Source: Nitrobacter winogradskyi
GTDB taxonomy: Bacteria; Pseudomonadota; Alphaproteobacteria; Rhizobiales; Xanthobacteraceae
DNA length: 64,000 nucleotides
Assembly: GCF_006539545.1 (NCBI RefSeq)
Contig: NZ_BJNF01000002.1
Span: 186,001 to 250,000 of the forward strand
Direction of reading: 5' to 3'
The position numbers and the translations under genes are program-made. Shown here piece after piece: positions 1 to 7,168 of the stretch (within the stretch, counting starts at the first letter, position 1; each line of letters opens with the position of its first letter). The notes under the pieces were generated by a model. That model made no database searches and had not been told where the DNA came from. It saw only the letters and a list, made by a program, of their open reading frames with translations.

Positions 1-684
1 CTTTGAGTTGGTAACTACATCGATATATCCGGTCGCGAACTTGTCGCGCCAACAAAGAAATCCGTCATGCTTGTCGTAAGAAGCGTCAACTTCGTCAGAC
101 GAGTAGTATTGAAGCGAACGCACATCAAGCACAGGCATTGTTCGTCTAATTCGGTTAGCCCAATGATTGGGGTCGGTGTATTGAATACAAAGAATAGCAG
201 CGCTTCGGATTGCCTTCGCAATGAATTTATCTATGTCGGTCAGATAAGGGGTGACGCCCATTGCCAGAGCGACGTATGATTCAGGCAACGGTTTGTCATC
301 CTGCAAATCTGCGTGAATATAGCTAACGTCTGCGTTAGGCGCGTTAGCTTCCACATTGCGACGCGTCGTGGCGAGGGACGACTCCGAAAAGTCGATAGCG
401 TTGACGATCGCGCCTCTCTTTGCCGCTTCGACGACGAAAATGCCGGTCCCGCAACCTAAATCGGAGAACACAACGCCGGGTTCGATATTCTTGTCGAGGA
501 ACGCGATCGTCCGACGATATCGCTCCTTCATCAACCGACGTTCGATGCGACCGATCGTGGAGTTGTAAATGGAGGTAAACCAGGCCGGGCGATCGAATGC
601 CTCGTGGCCGTGGGAGATGTCGAGGTACTTGTCACCCCAACGATCGATGTTCTTGTCCCAGTAGTCTTGGAATTGTGCTGGCAT
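1..684 (-). CDS. Class I SAM-dependent methyltransferase, C-terminus cut by window edge
   Basis: Translating the reverse strand from the ATG at 684 gives 228 open codons running off the left edge, so the stop lies outside the window. A Rossmann SAM-binding motif I, SDLGCGTGIFVVEAAKRG, sits near residues 72-89, followed by an acidic second-strand end (AIDFSES), as in class I methyltransferases. The early part reads AFDRPAWFTSIYNSTIGR. The substrate cannot be told from what is visible; small molecule, lipid and protein methylation are all possible. A GGAGAGCGGAA stretch just upstream of the ATG serves as ribosome-binding site. It is divergent from the stress promoter and small membrane gene to its right. 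Base composition is less GC-rich than the neighbouring phage-type genes, which may indicate a different origin. The fold is well supported; the function is not known. Confidence 0.8.
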   Translation of the reverse strand, partial: MPAQFQDYWDKNIDRWGDKYLDISHGHEAFDRPAWFTSIYNSTIGRIERRLMKERYRRTIAFLDKNIEPGVVFSDLGCGTGIFVVEAAKRGAIVNAIDFSESSLATTRRNVEANAPNADVSYIHADLQDDKPLPESYVALAMGVTPYLTDIDKFIAKAIRSAAILCIQYTDPNHWANRIRRTMPVLDVRSLQYYSSDEVDASYDKHDGFLCWRDKFATGYIDVVTNSK

Positions 685-791
685 TTCCGCTCTCCGCCTC
701 AAGGTTGCCGGTTGTGTAGCACACAACCCGGCAGTCCTTAAGGGGCTGGCGGAACTTCCGTTTCTAGGGCCGTTCAAGGCCGATTTAAGGG

Positions 792-835
792 GGTGCCATT
801 TGATCTTGCGCGCGGTGCCATTTGAATTTGCGCGC
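792..835. repeat. Tandem pair of 22-bp imperfect direct repeats
   Basis: Two back-to-back 22-bp units, 792-813 and 814-835, both begin GGTGCCATTTGA, end TTGCGCGC and differ at only two positions. They lie in the 433-nt gene-free stretch between the methyltransferase start and the small membrane gene at 1118. I see no transposase nearby. Short tandem end-repeats are known at the tips of some insertion sequences, so a remnant IS end is one reading; a protein-binding site is another. Confidence 0.7.
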
Positions 836-921
836 TACAACACGATGCTTTCCGGCTTGCCTGGTCATTCTCCGCGTCCCCGGGTGATTGATGCAAGCCA
901 TTGGCGGTGCATCTTTTGCGC

Positions 922-947
922 GGAACCTGACGAAGGGGTCAGACGTT
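922..947 (+). promoter_or_regulatory. EcfG-type general stress promoter candidate
   Basis: GGAAC at 922-926, 17 nt, then CGTT at 944-947. This matches the alphaproteobacterial EcfG (sigma-EcfG, PhyR-NepR regulon) consensus GGAAC-N16/17-CGTT. Transcription would start near 955 and give a leader of about 160 nt before the small membrane gene at 1118. The match is seen in the sequence; stress control is inferred. Confidence 0.5.
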
Positions 948-1117
948 TCCCTCCTCAAATATGAGTGTGTTCGAAAGACGTGTGTTCGGGGCTCGACCCG
1001 AAAATGAACACCGGGCCGCGAGAAGGACGCGCGTTCCGATCGGAATAGTGGAGTCGCGGTTTCAGATTCGACGTTGCGTAAAAGCTCCAGTCGCGTGGAT
1101 CGCAGAGGAGAACCGGC

Positions 1118-1270
1118 ATGACGACGGAAGAACGCCGTCAAACCGCGAAGACATCCATGGAGATCGGACAGGGCGAAGTTGAGCTCTCCGCTCTTCTGCT
1201 GTTGACCATTAGCACCGGGCTGGCTTCGCTGATCATTTGCCTGGTGTGGCTCGTATTCGTCCACCAGTGA
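1118..1270 (+). CDS. Small single-pass membrane protein, 50 residues
   Basis: The ATG at 1118 is preceded by GAGGAG at a good distance (1105-1110). The product is 50 residues: a polar, charged N-terminus (MTTEERRQTAKTSMEIGQGE), then a hydrophobic helix from about residue 24 to 48 (LLLLTISTGLASLIICLVWL), ending VFVHQ. It is probably an inner-membrane microprotein with its N-terminus inside. I do not recognise a family. An EcfG-type promoter lies about 170 nt upstream with no other convincing gene between, so it may belong to the general stress regulon. It precedes the GTA cluster but carries no phage signature. The ribosome-binding site and membrane segment make it more credible than the overlapping longer frames. 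Confidence 0.55.
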   Translation: MTTEERRQTAKTSMEIGQGEVELSALLLLTISTGLASLIICLVWLVFVHQ

Positions 1271-1368
1271 GTTCGACGTAAGACCTGTCTGACACGCGAG
1301 GGGCTCACCCACCTCGCTCGAAAACGCTATGGCGGCATCGGTTCCGCTTGAGGGGGTTCTGGATATTC

Positions 1369-2124
1369 ATGTGTGCGACGCGAACCGGCAAACCGGCACG
1401 CAAGCCGGCGGCGGGGCGCGCTGCCTCGCGCGCAAAGCTGACGCCATCAAGCACAAAAATGTCCTCCGCATCGAAGAAAACGGCGGCGTCCCCGGTTCCA
1501 GACAAGCCGCTCGCGCCGATATCGCAACCCAGGACCAGGAAGGCGAAGACGGAAGCAGCGACGAAGCGGAGCGCGACCGGCACATCGCCAGCTGGCAAGA
1601 CACGCGCCGCCGTTGCCGCGCGCAAGGCGACGATCGCCGCCACCACGCGATACGTGGATGACGCGCCCATTATTCTTGAGGAGCACGACGATGCGGCGAA
1701 GGCTGGATTGAGCCGGCAGCGCACGCGGGTGACAACCGTTCGGCGCAAGGATCAGCCGAGCCCGCGCATCAAGCGCACCGCGGTGGAGCGTGTCGACGAT
1801 CCGCCGCCGGCGACGGGCGCGGTTCTGATCGAGCGGGTAACGCGCGCGATCGAGCGCGAATTGTCCCTGATCGAGGTGATCGTCGGCGGCAGTCATTTGA
1901 AACCTCAGCAGCGCACGGAAGCCGAACGCCGCGCCCGCACGCTGGCCAGTCTCGCGCGCACGCTGGGGGAGGTGACGCGGCTGCGCGCCGGTCAGGAGAA
2001 GGTGAAGCCCGCCGATGACGACGCCGTGCCCCGCGACCTTGACGAGTTCCGGCGCGCGCTTTCGCGCCGACTGGAGCAGATGGTCGTCCCGCCAGCGACG
2101 CCTCCTGCTGGAGAGCATGAGTGA
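1369..2124 (+). CDS. GTA g1-like protein, probable terminase small subunit
   Basis: The protein lies directly before the large terminase and overlaps it, the place held by g1 (small terminase) in the Rhodobacter capsulatus GTA. From the ATG at 1369 it has 251 residues. The first 120 or so are low-complexity, rich in Ala, Lys, Arg, Ser and Thr, and look disordered and DNA-binding. The C-terminal 100 residues hold predicted helices (VLIERVTRAIERELSLIEVI, then RRARTLASLARTLGEVTRLR) ending DEFRRALSRRLEQMV. That helical layout fits a small terminase or packaging adaptor. The start is uncertain: TTG at 1348 or a later ATG at 1462 are alternatives. A fragment matching the dispersed repeat family, CTCGAAAACGCTAT, sits just upstream near 1316-1330. 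The family call rests mainly on position. Confidence 0.6.
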   Translation: MCATRTGKPARKPAAGRAASRAKLTPSSTKMSSASKKTAASPVPDKPLAPISQPRTRKAKTEAATKRSATGTSPAGKTRAAVAARKATIAATTRYVDDAPIILEEHDDAAKAGLSRQRTRVTTVRRKDQPSPRIKRTAVERVDDPPPATGAVLIERVTRAIERELSLIEVIVGGSHLKPQQRTEAERRARTLASLARTLGEVTRLRAGQEKVKPADDDAVPRDLDEFRRALSRRLEQMVVPPATPPAGEHE

Positions 2125-3385
2125 AGCGGAACTCGGATATCTTGCCCGGCAGTGGGATGTTTTCGCGCATCCGCATCAACGGCCGCCCGAGTTCGCGCCG
2201 AACGGCGCGCCGTGGCTGATCTGGCTGATGATCGGTGGTCGCGGGGCCGGAAAGACCCGCGCGGGAGCCGAGTGGATTCGCGCGCAGGCATTGGGCCTGC
2301 CGCCGTTCGCCAGCGAGGCGGTATCGCGCATCGCGCTGGTCGGCGAAACCGAACATGATGCGCGCGAGGTGATGATCGAAGGCGTGTCCGGGTTGCTCGC
2401 GGTTCACGCCGCTCACGAGCGGCCGTCATGGTCGCCGTCGCGCAAGCGGCTGGAGTGGAGCAACGGCGCGGTGGCGCAGGCGTTTTCCGCCGACGACCCT
2501 GAAAGCCTGCGCGGGCCGCAATTCGGCTGCGCCTGGTCCGACGAGATGGCGAAGTGGCGCTACGCGGAAGCTGCGTTCGACATGCTGCAATTCGGCTTGC
2601 GGCTGGGGTCGCAGCCGCGCCAGCTCATCACCACCACGCCACGGCCGACCGCGCTTTTGAAACGGCTGATGGACGACCCCGCAAGCGTGGTGACGCGCGC
2701 GCCGACGCAGGCCAACGCTTTCAATCTGGCGCCGACCTTCCTGCAGGGCGTGATGGCGCGCTACGCTGGAACGCGGCTCGGACGTCAGGAACTTGACGGC
2801 GAGATCATCGAGGACCGGCCCGATGCGCTTTGGTCGCGTGCGCTGCTTGAGCGATGCCGCGTGAGCGAGGCGCCGCCGCTGCGACGCATCGTGGTCGCGG
2901 TCGATCCGCCGGCGAGCGCAACCAGGCGCGCGGACGCCTGCGGCATTGTCGCGGCGGGGCAGGCCGCCGACGGCGCTGTTTACGTGATTGCCGACGAGAC
3001 CGTGGCGGGCGTGACGCCGGCGCAGTGGGCGGCGAAGGCGATCGCGCTGTGGCGGCGATGCGAAGCCGATGCGCTGGTGGCGGAAGTCAACCAGGGCGGC
3101 GACATGGTGAAAGCCGTGATCGCGGAGGTCGATGCTTCGGTGCCTGTGATCGCGGTGCGCGCCACTCGCGGCAAATGGCTGCGCGCCGAGCCGGTGGCGA
3201 CACTTTATGAGCAAGGCCGCGTCAGGCACGCCGGCGGCTTCGCCGCGCTTGAAGACGAGATGTGCGACTTCGCCCTCACGGGCCTGTCGTCCGGCCGTTC
3301 GCCGGACCGGCTCGACGCCCTGGTGTGGGCGGTGACATCGCTGGCGCTGGTATCGCGCGCCCAGCCGCGGGTGAGGGGACTGTGA
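2015..3385 (+). CDS. GTA g2 / phage terminase large subunit
   Basis: This is the DNA packaging motor: an ATPase plus nuclease that fills the procapsid through the portal. Walker A is GGRGAGKTRAGAEW near residues 74-87, a Walker B-like segment WSDE lies near 174-177, and the RNase H-like nuclease domain starts near residue 292 (VVAVDPPAS), with further acidic residues at AEVNQ (near 357) and RLDALVWA close to the end. An ATG at 2117 (MSEAELGY), eight bases inside the end of the preceding gene, is the best conventional start. Homology-like sequence (WSSRQRRLLLESMSEAE) continues upstream of it, so the true start may be earlier, for example TTG at 2039; the longest frame is given. It heads the packaging and head block and is followed by the portal gene. 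Confidence 0.93.
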   Translation: MTTPCPATLTSSGARFRADWSRWSSRQRRLLLESMSEAELGYLARQWDVFAHPHQRPPEFAPNGAPWLIWLMIGGRGAGKTRAGAEWIRAQALGLPPFASEAVSRIALVGETEHDAREVMIEGVSGLLAVHAAHERPSWSPSRKRLEWSNGAVAQAFSADDPESLRGPQFGCAWSDEMAKWRYAEAAFDMLQFGLRLGSQPRQLITTTPRPTALLKRLMDDPASVVTRAPTQANAFNLAPTFLQGVMARYAGTRLGRQELDGEIIEDRPDALWSRALLERCRVSEAPPLRRIVVAVDPPASATRRADACGIVAAGQAADGAVYVIADETVAGVTPAQWAAKAIALWRRCEADALVAEVNQGGDMVKAVIAEVDASVPVIAVRATRGKWLRAEPVATLYEQGRVRHAGGFAALEDEMCDFALTGLSSGRSPDRLDALVWAVTSLALVSRAQPRVRGL

Positions 3386-3434
3386 ACGCTGCTCCTCTCC
3401 TCGGGTGCGGGGAGAGACAAATAAAGGATCGCCA

Positions 3435-4610
3435 ATGCGCTTGCGCTTGAAAAACATGTTTGCTCCACCCGAGACAAAAGCCAGCCGCACGGCCAGGCTG
3501 CTCGCCTTCGAAAGTGGCGGCCGCGCGCGCTGGACGCCGCGCGACTATGCGGCGCTGGCGCGCGAAGGCTATCTGGCCAATCCCGTCGTGCACCGCGCGG
3601 TGCGGCTGATCGCGGAGAATGTGGCGTCCTGCAGCTACCTCGTGTTCGAGGGCGCGCAGGAACGCGAGGCGCATCCGCTGTCGCTGCTGCTCGCGCGCCC
3701 GAATACGCGGCAGGACGGCGGCGCGTTTCTCGAAACGCTGGTGTCGCATCTGCTGCTGGCGGGCAATGCTTATGTTGAAACGGTCACGCTCGACGGGGCG
3801 GTGCGTGAACTTCATACGCTGCGACCCGATCGCATGAAGGTGGTGCCCGGCGCCGAGGGTTGGGCGGAAGCGTATGAATACAGCGTCGGCGGGCGCAGCG
3901 TGCGCTTTGATCAGGCCTCATCCGCCGTGCCGCCGATCCTGCACCTGACGTTCTTTCATCCGCTTGACGATCATTATGGCCTTGCGCCGATCGAATCCGC
4001 CGCCGTCGCCATCGACACCCATAACGCCGGATCGAAATGGAATAAGGCGCTGCTCGACAACGCCGCCCGGCCGTCCGGCGCGCTGGTCTATTCCGGGCCC
4101 GAGGGCGCGGTGCTCTCGGACTCGCAGTTCGACCGGCTCAAGCGCGAGTTGACCGATACCTATCAGGGCGCGGTGAACGCGGGCCGGCCGTTGCTGCTCG
4201 AAGGCGGACTGGACTGGAAAGCGATGTCGCTGACCCCGAAGGACATGGATTTCCTGGAGGCCAAGCACACGGCCGCGCGCGAGATCGCGCTCGCTTTCGG
4301 CGTGCCGCCGATGATTCTCGGCATTCCCGGCGACAACACCTACGCCAATTTTCTGGAAGCCAATCGCTGCTTCTTTCGCCAGACCGTGCTGCCGCTGGCG
4401 TCGCGTATCGGCAATTCGTTCGCGCAGTGGCTGTCGCCGCAGTTCGGCGAGAGCATCCGTATCGTCGTCGACACCGACAAAATGGACGCGCTCGCCGCCG
4501 ATCGTACGGCGTTGTGGGAACGGGTCAGCGATGCGGCCTTTCTTACGCTCAACGAAAAGCGCGAAGCGGTCGGCTATGCGCCGATCGAGGGCGGCGACCG
4601 CCTGGAGTGA
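3435..4610 (+). CDS. GTA g3 / HK97-family phage portal protein
   Basis: The portal ring sits at the capsid vertex, docks the terminase and joins the tail. The 391-residue product has HK97-type portal features: NPVVHRAVRLIAENVAS near the N-terminus, LSLLLARPNTRQ, a central HPLDDHYGLAPIESAA segment, then EAKHTAAREIALAFGVPP followed by LGIPGDNTYANFLEANR, which is diagnostic of the family. I chose the ATG at 3435 (MRLRLKNMFAPPE) because AAAGGA lies just upstream; a longer frame from 3405 lacks such a signal. It follows the terminase with a 49-nt gap and precedes two very small genes, as in other GTA clusters. Confidence 0.95.
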   Translation: MRLRLKNMFAPPETKASRTARLLAFESGGRARWTPRDYAALAREGYLANPVVHRAVRLIAENVASCSYLVFEGAQEREAHPLSLLLARPNTRQDGGAFLETLVSHLLLAGNAYVETVTLDGAVRELHTLRPDRMKVVPGAEGWAEAYEYSVGGRSVRFDQASSAVPPILHLTFFHPLDDHYGLAPIESAAVAIDTHNAGSKWNKALLDNAARPSGALVYSGPEGAVLSDSQFDRLKRELTDTYQGAVNAGRPLLLEGGLDWKAMSLTPKDMDFLEAKHTAAREIALAFGVPPMILGIPGDNTYANFLEANRCFFRQTVLPLASRIGNSFAQWLSPQFGESIRIVVDTDKMDALAADRTALWERVSDAAFLTLNEKREAVGYAPIEGGDRLE

Positions 4611-4652
4611 ACCGTCACTCTCCCGCAAAGGGAAAAAAGCAGGAAGATCGTC

Positions 4653-4865
4653 ATGTCTGATCTCATCCGCATCTTCAGCGATCGCGGCGATCTCGCTCAT
4701 CTCGCGCTGTTTCTCTGGGCCAGCGCCGCGAGCGCCGGTCTGCTATTTGCGCTTCGCGAACTGTCGGCGGCTTCGCGCCGCTTCGACGATTTCGTTCGCG
4801 AGTTGCAGCGCTTCAACCGCACGGCGCATCGCCGCGCCGAAAACATCAAAGAGGATCTGGACTGA
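4653..4865 (+). CDS. Small membrane protein of the GTA head cluster (g3.5-like position)
   Basis: A 70-residue protein with one clear membrane helix (LALFLWASAASAGLLFAL, about residues 17-35), followed by a charged, probably coiled-coil tail (FDDFVRELQRFNRTAHRRAE). It sits between portal and prohead protease, where GTA clusters carry a small gene usually called g3.5. AGGAAG upstream of the ATG at 4653 is the ribosome-binding site. Its stop overlaps the next start as TGATG, implying coupled translation. The function is unknown; anchoring of head assembly at the membrane is only a guess. Confidence 0.75.
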   Translation: MSDLIRIFSDRGDLAHLALFLWASAASAGLLFALRELSAASRRFDDFVRELQRFNRTAHRRAENIKEDLD

Positions 4866-5053
4866 TGGATACCCTTCACCGCGTTCTCCGCTCGTTCGGC
4901 ACCGAGACGAAATCCTCGCGCGATCATCTCACCGTGTTTCGCGAGTTTCTCGCGCATCTCGATCGCGCGCAGCGCAATCCTCCCGTGGCCCGCGCGCCTC
5001 GCGCGAAGTCGCAAACGCGACGTAAGCCGGTGAAGCGCGGCCGCAAGGGATGA
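4865..5053 (+). CDS. Small basic hypothetical protein between portal and protease
   Basis: 62 residues, ATG overlapping the preceding TGA by one base. The N-terminal half is amphipathic (MDTLHRVLRSFGTE, HLTVFREFLAHLDRAQ); the C-terminal 25 residues are strongly basic (RAKSQTRRKPVKRGRKG) and likely bind nucleic acid. I do not recognise the family. The tight overlap with a well-supported neighbour and the sensible composition support a real gene. A role in head assembly or DNA packaging would fit the location but is not shown. Confidence 0.55.
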   Translation: MDTLHRVLRSFGTETKSSRDHLTVFREFLAHLDRAQRNPPVARAPRAKSQTRRKPVKRGRKG

Positions 5054-5135
5054 CGTTTATCCGGTAAGGTCCGGCGCGCCACGCGCCGTCTTCAAGTTCA
5101 AGAATTCCACTCCCTTGCCCGCTGCGAGGCCGATC

Positions 5136-5783
5136 ATGCACGCTCCGTTGTCATCCGTGTCCCGCCTGTCGTTCTCCAGCGACGGCATGGTCGAAGGTTA
5201 TGCCAGCCTGTTCGGCGAGATCGATCAGGCGCGCGACATGATGATGCCCGGTGCGTTCACGCAGACGCTGAAAACGCGGGGGCTGCGCAGGATCCCGATG
5301 CTGTTCCAGCATGATCCCGCCGAGCCGGTCGGCGTCTGGCTCGAACTGCACGAGGATTTTCGCGGCCTCTGGGCGCGGGGAAAGCTGATCCCCGACGTGA
5401 CGCGCGCGCGCGAGTTGCTTTCTTTAGTCGAGGCCGGCGCGGTGGATGGACTGTCGATCGGCTATCGCACCGTGCGCGGCCGGATCGAGCCGCGCACGCG
5501 CGTGCGTCATCTCTATCAGGTCGATCTGTGGGAGATATCCATCGTCACCTTCCCGCTGCTGGCGGGAGCGCGTGTCCGCGCCGTGAAGCAGGCGACGCCC
5601 CCGTCGCCGCGCTCGCGTGCGCGGACACAGGCCGAGCGCGAATGGCGGAGCATGAGGCAGGCCGCGGATGAACCGGCGCCGTCGCTCCGCCCGCGCCCGG
5701 TGGTGACGTCGCTGCGTGGCAGGGAAGCACGGCGCGCCGCCCTGTATGGTGCGATGCGCGCGCCGTTGGCGGGAGCGCGCTGA
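5136..5783 (+). CDS. GTA g4 / HK97-family prohead protease
   Basis: The maturation protease cleaves the capsid delta domain during head assembly. The 215-residue product shows the family pattern: VEGYASLFGEIDQARDMMMP near the N-terminus, the catalytic histidine region FQHDPAEPVGVW, and the catalytic serine region VDGLSIGYRT, followed by LYQVDLWEISIVTFP. The C-terminal 60 residues are basic and low-complexity. ATG 5136 is preferred over an in-frame TTG at 5115 because GCGAGG lies at the right distance. The stop overlaps the next gene's start as TGATG, so the RNase A-like toxin gene that follows appears translationally coupled to this protease. Confidence 0.93.
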   Translation: MHAPLSSVSRLSFSSDGMVEGYASLFGEIDQARDMMMPGAFTQTLKTRGLRRIPMLFQHDPAEPVGVWLELHEDFRGLWARGKLIPDVTRARELLSLVEAGAVDGLSIGYRTVRGRIEPRTRVRHLYQVDLWEISIVTFPLLAGARVRAVKQATPPSPRSRARTQAEREWRSMRQAADEPAPSLRPRPVVTSLRGREARRAALYGAMRAPLAGAR

Positions 5784-6460
5784 TGGCAAGTTATGCTGGC
5801 ATATTCGAAGCGGCTCAGCGCGCGTGTTGGATGCGGCCTGACGCCTACAGATGGATCCGGCCGGACGCCGCGCGCTTTCTCGCTCCCGGCACCGATCCTC
5901 GTGACGTCCTTCCCGCGCTTCAACGCAAGTTCAATCCGGACCAGCCGCGCGTCCCCGCCGGCAATCCGGACGGCGGGCGGTGGACGGATGGCGGCGGCGG
6001 CCGTCTCGAGCAGATTCAGCATCGGCCGAACAAGCGACCCATTGACCTGCTGGAAGAGCGCAGCCTGGGTGGCCACGCCATCGAAAGGCATGTCGGCCTG
6101 AGCAACGCTTCTCTTTTGAAAGCGGTTAACGATGCGGCCAGTTACGCTCGCCGGAACGGCTCGGCGTTCGGTTTGAGGGAAGGTTCCTTTCCCTCGCTGG
6201 AGGCGGCGAACAAGCTGGTCAATTCGACGATTGCGCGAAATCCGGACAAGGTTGATAAAGTCGTCAGCGGGCTTTCAGGGAAGGAGAACCTTGACGCCAT
6301 ATTCGGTTCGCCGACCGGGAGCGAGGCCTATGCGGCGACCGAGCACTCGCAGCCTTATATCAGGGAAACTTACGGTGTCCGGGTCGTGATCGTGCGTGAT
6401 CGCAGGAGTGAAAAAAGGTACAGGGTTGAGACCGCGTTTCCGCAGAATTTGGAACGTTAG
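5783..6460 (+). CDS. Putative RNase A-like toxin with shared N-terminal GTA-associated module
   Basis: 225 residues in two parts. Residues 16-69 form a module (WMRPDAYRWIRPDAARFL, then PDQPRVPAGNPDGGRWTDGG) that recurs almost unchanged at the start of the toxin-like gene at 8576. After a linker, residues 97-222 match the bacterial RNase A-like (CdiA-CT type) toxin domain as I know it: GGHAIERHVGLSNASLL with two histidines (98 and 103), SFPSLEAANKLVNSTIARNP, EHSQPYIRETYGVRVVIVRD and a closing YRVETAFP. Such domains degrade RNA in polymorphic toxins. The ATG overlaps the prohead protease stop, and a small gene follows after 3 nt, as expected for an immunity gene. No signal peptide is visible. 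The family call is from memory; a catalytic role and any link to particle assembly are inferred. Confidence 0.72.
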   Translation: MASYAGIFEAAQRACWMRPDAYRWIRPDAARFLAPGTDPRDVLPALQRKFNPDQPRVPAGNPDGGRWTDGGGGRLEQIQHRPNKRPIDLLEERSLGGHAIERHVGLSNASLLKAVNDAASYARRNGSAFGLREGSFPSLEAANKLVNSTIARNPDKVDKVVSGLSGKENLDAIFGSPTGSEAYAATEHSQPYIRETYGVRVVIVRDRRSEKRYRVETAFPQNLER

Positions 6461-6463
6461 CCT

Positions 6464-6703
6464 ATGGCGAGATATAAAATCCAAGTTTGCATCGCGCCAA
6501 CGGATATTCAGATGTATCTGCAGTGGCGTGACGAGCGCGAGTACTGGCTGGGACGGAAGTTCCTTGCCGAGATTGACGATTATCCGGAATCTCAGCGCCA
6601 ACAGGATCCCAGTCATATCGAATGGTATTATCTGAACGAAGACCAGTTCGAGAAATTGACGAAGTTCCGCAAGGAACTACGCGCGAAACGCAGGGGCCGT
6701 TAG
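6464..6703 (+). CDS. Putative immunity protein for the RNase A-like toxin
   Basis: A 79-residue cytoplasmic protein starting 3 nt after the toxin stop. It is rich in aromatic and charged residues: MARYKIQVCIAPTDIQ, YLQWRDEREYWLGRKF, PSHIEWYYLNEDQFEKL, and a basic end. I do not recognise the fold. The immunity call rests only on size, solubility and its position immediately behind a toxin-like gene. It is less GC-rich than its neighbours, as immunity genes often are. Confidence 0.5.
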   Translation: MARYKIQVCIAPTDIQMYLQWRDEREYWLGRKFLAEIDDYPESQRQQDPSHIEWYYLNEDQFEKLTKFRKELRAKRRGR

Positions 6704-6751
6704 ACAAGCGATCACCTCGCTGGTGTCGGTCTCGTCGGTGGGCGTATCGGA

Positions 6752-7039
6752 TCACCGCTTGAACGCCAGCCCCAGCGCGAGACCTGCGATGGCTCCGATG
6801 CAGATCGCCGCGCCGCCGGCGGCCATGGTCCAGTTCAGAAGATAAAGCGCTATCGACAACATCGTTTTGTCGCCGTGGACGCTCGTCATCAAAAAGGATG
6901 ACGCAAACGTTGCCAGCAAAACGACGCAGGCTGCGATCCCGATCCAGGCGGCGCCTCGCCTTGAGGGCCGCATCGCAAACCACGCGCTGGCGGTCGCGGC
7001 GACGGCCAGGGTTATCCAGACAAAGATCAGAAATCGCAT
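6752..7039 (-). CDS. Small integral membrane protein, reverse strand, inside the head cluster
   Basis: 95 residues from the ATG at 7039 (MRFLIFVWITLAVAATASAW), with three hydrophobic helices near residues 3-20, 30-50 and 62-90, ending LALGLAFKR. I recognise no family. It is transcribed against the surrounding head genes, which makes it an insertion or moron-like cargo gene rather than a structural part. With the toxin pair before it, it fills the space between prohead protease and capsid, genes that are usually adjacent in GTAs. It could act as a membrane partner of the toxin island or be unrelated. Confidence 0.6.
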   Translation of the reverse strand: MRFLIFVWITLAVAATASAWFAMRPSRRGAAWIGIAACVVLLATFASSFLMTSVHGDKTMLSIALYLLNWTMAAGGAAICIGAIAGLALGLAFKR

Positions 7040-7168
7040 GGTTCGCCTCGACGTGCTCCCGTTGCAGGCCGCCATTCTAACGCACACTCACGCGCAAGTC
7101 TTGTGCTCAAACAAGTCCAAACGTCGGACAGGACGGGGACGAAATCATTATCACCAAGGAGAGAATGA

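Noticed and set aside
745-775. Second GGAAC-type promoter near 751
   Set aside because: The spacing to CGTT is only 15 nt, shorter than the 16-17 nt consensus; the site at 922 is a full match.
961-1182. 73-residue forward frame after the stress promoter
   Set aside because: It starts almost at the predicted transcription start, has no ribosome-binding site and is Arg rich; the frame at 1118 is better.
785-1312. 175-residue reverse-strand frame in the left intergenic region
   Set aside because: No ribosome-binding site, low-complexity sequence, and it covers the better supported promoter and microprotein on the other strand.
2426-3490. 354-residue reverse-strand frame opposite the terminase
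   Set aside because: Arg and His rich shadow of the terminase coding strand with no ribosome-binding site or domain.
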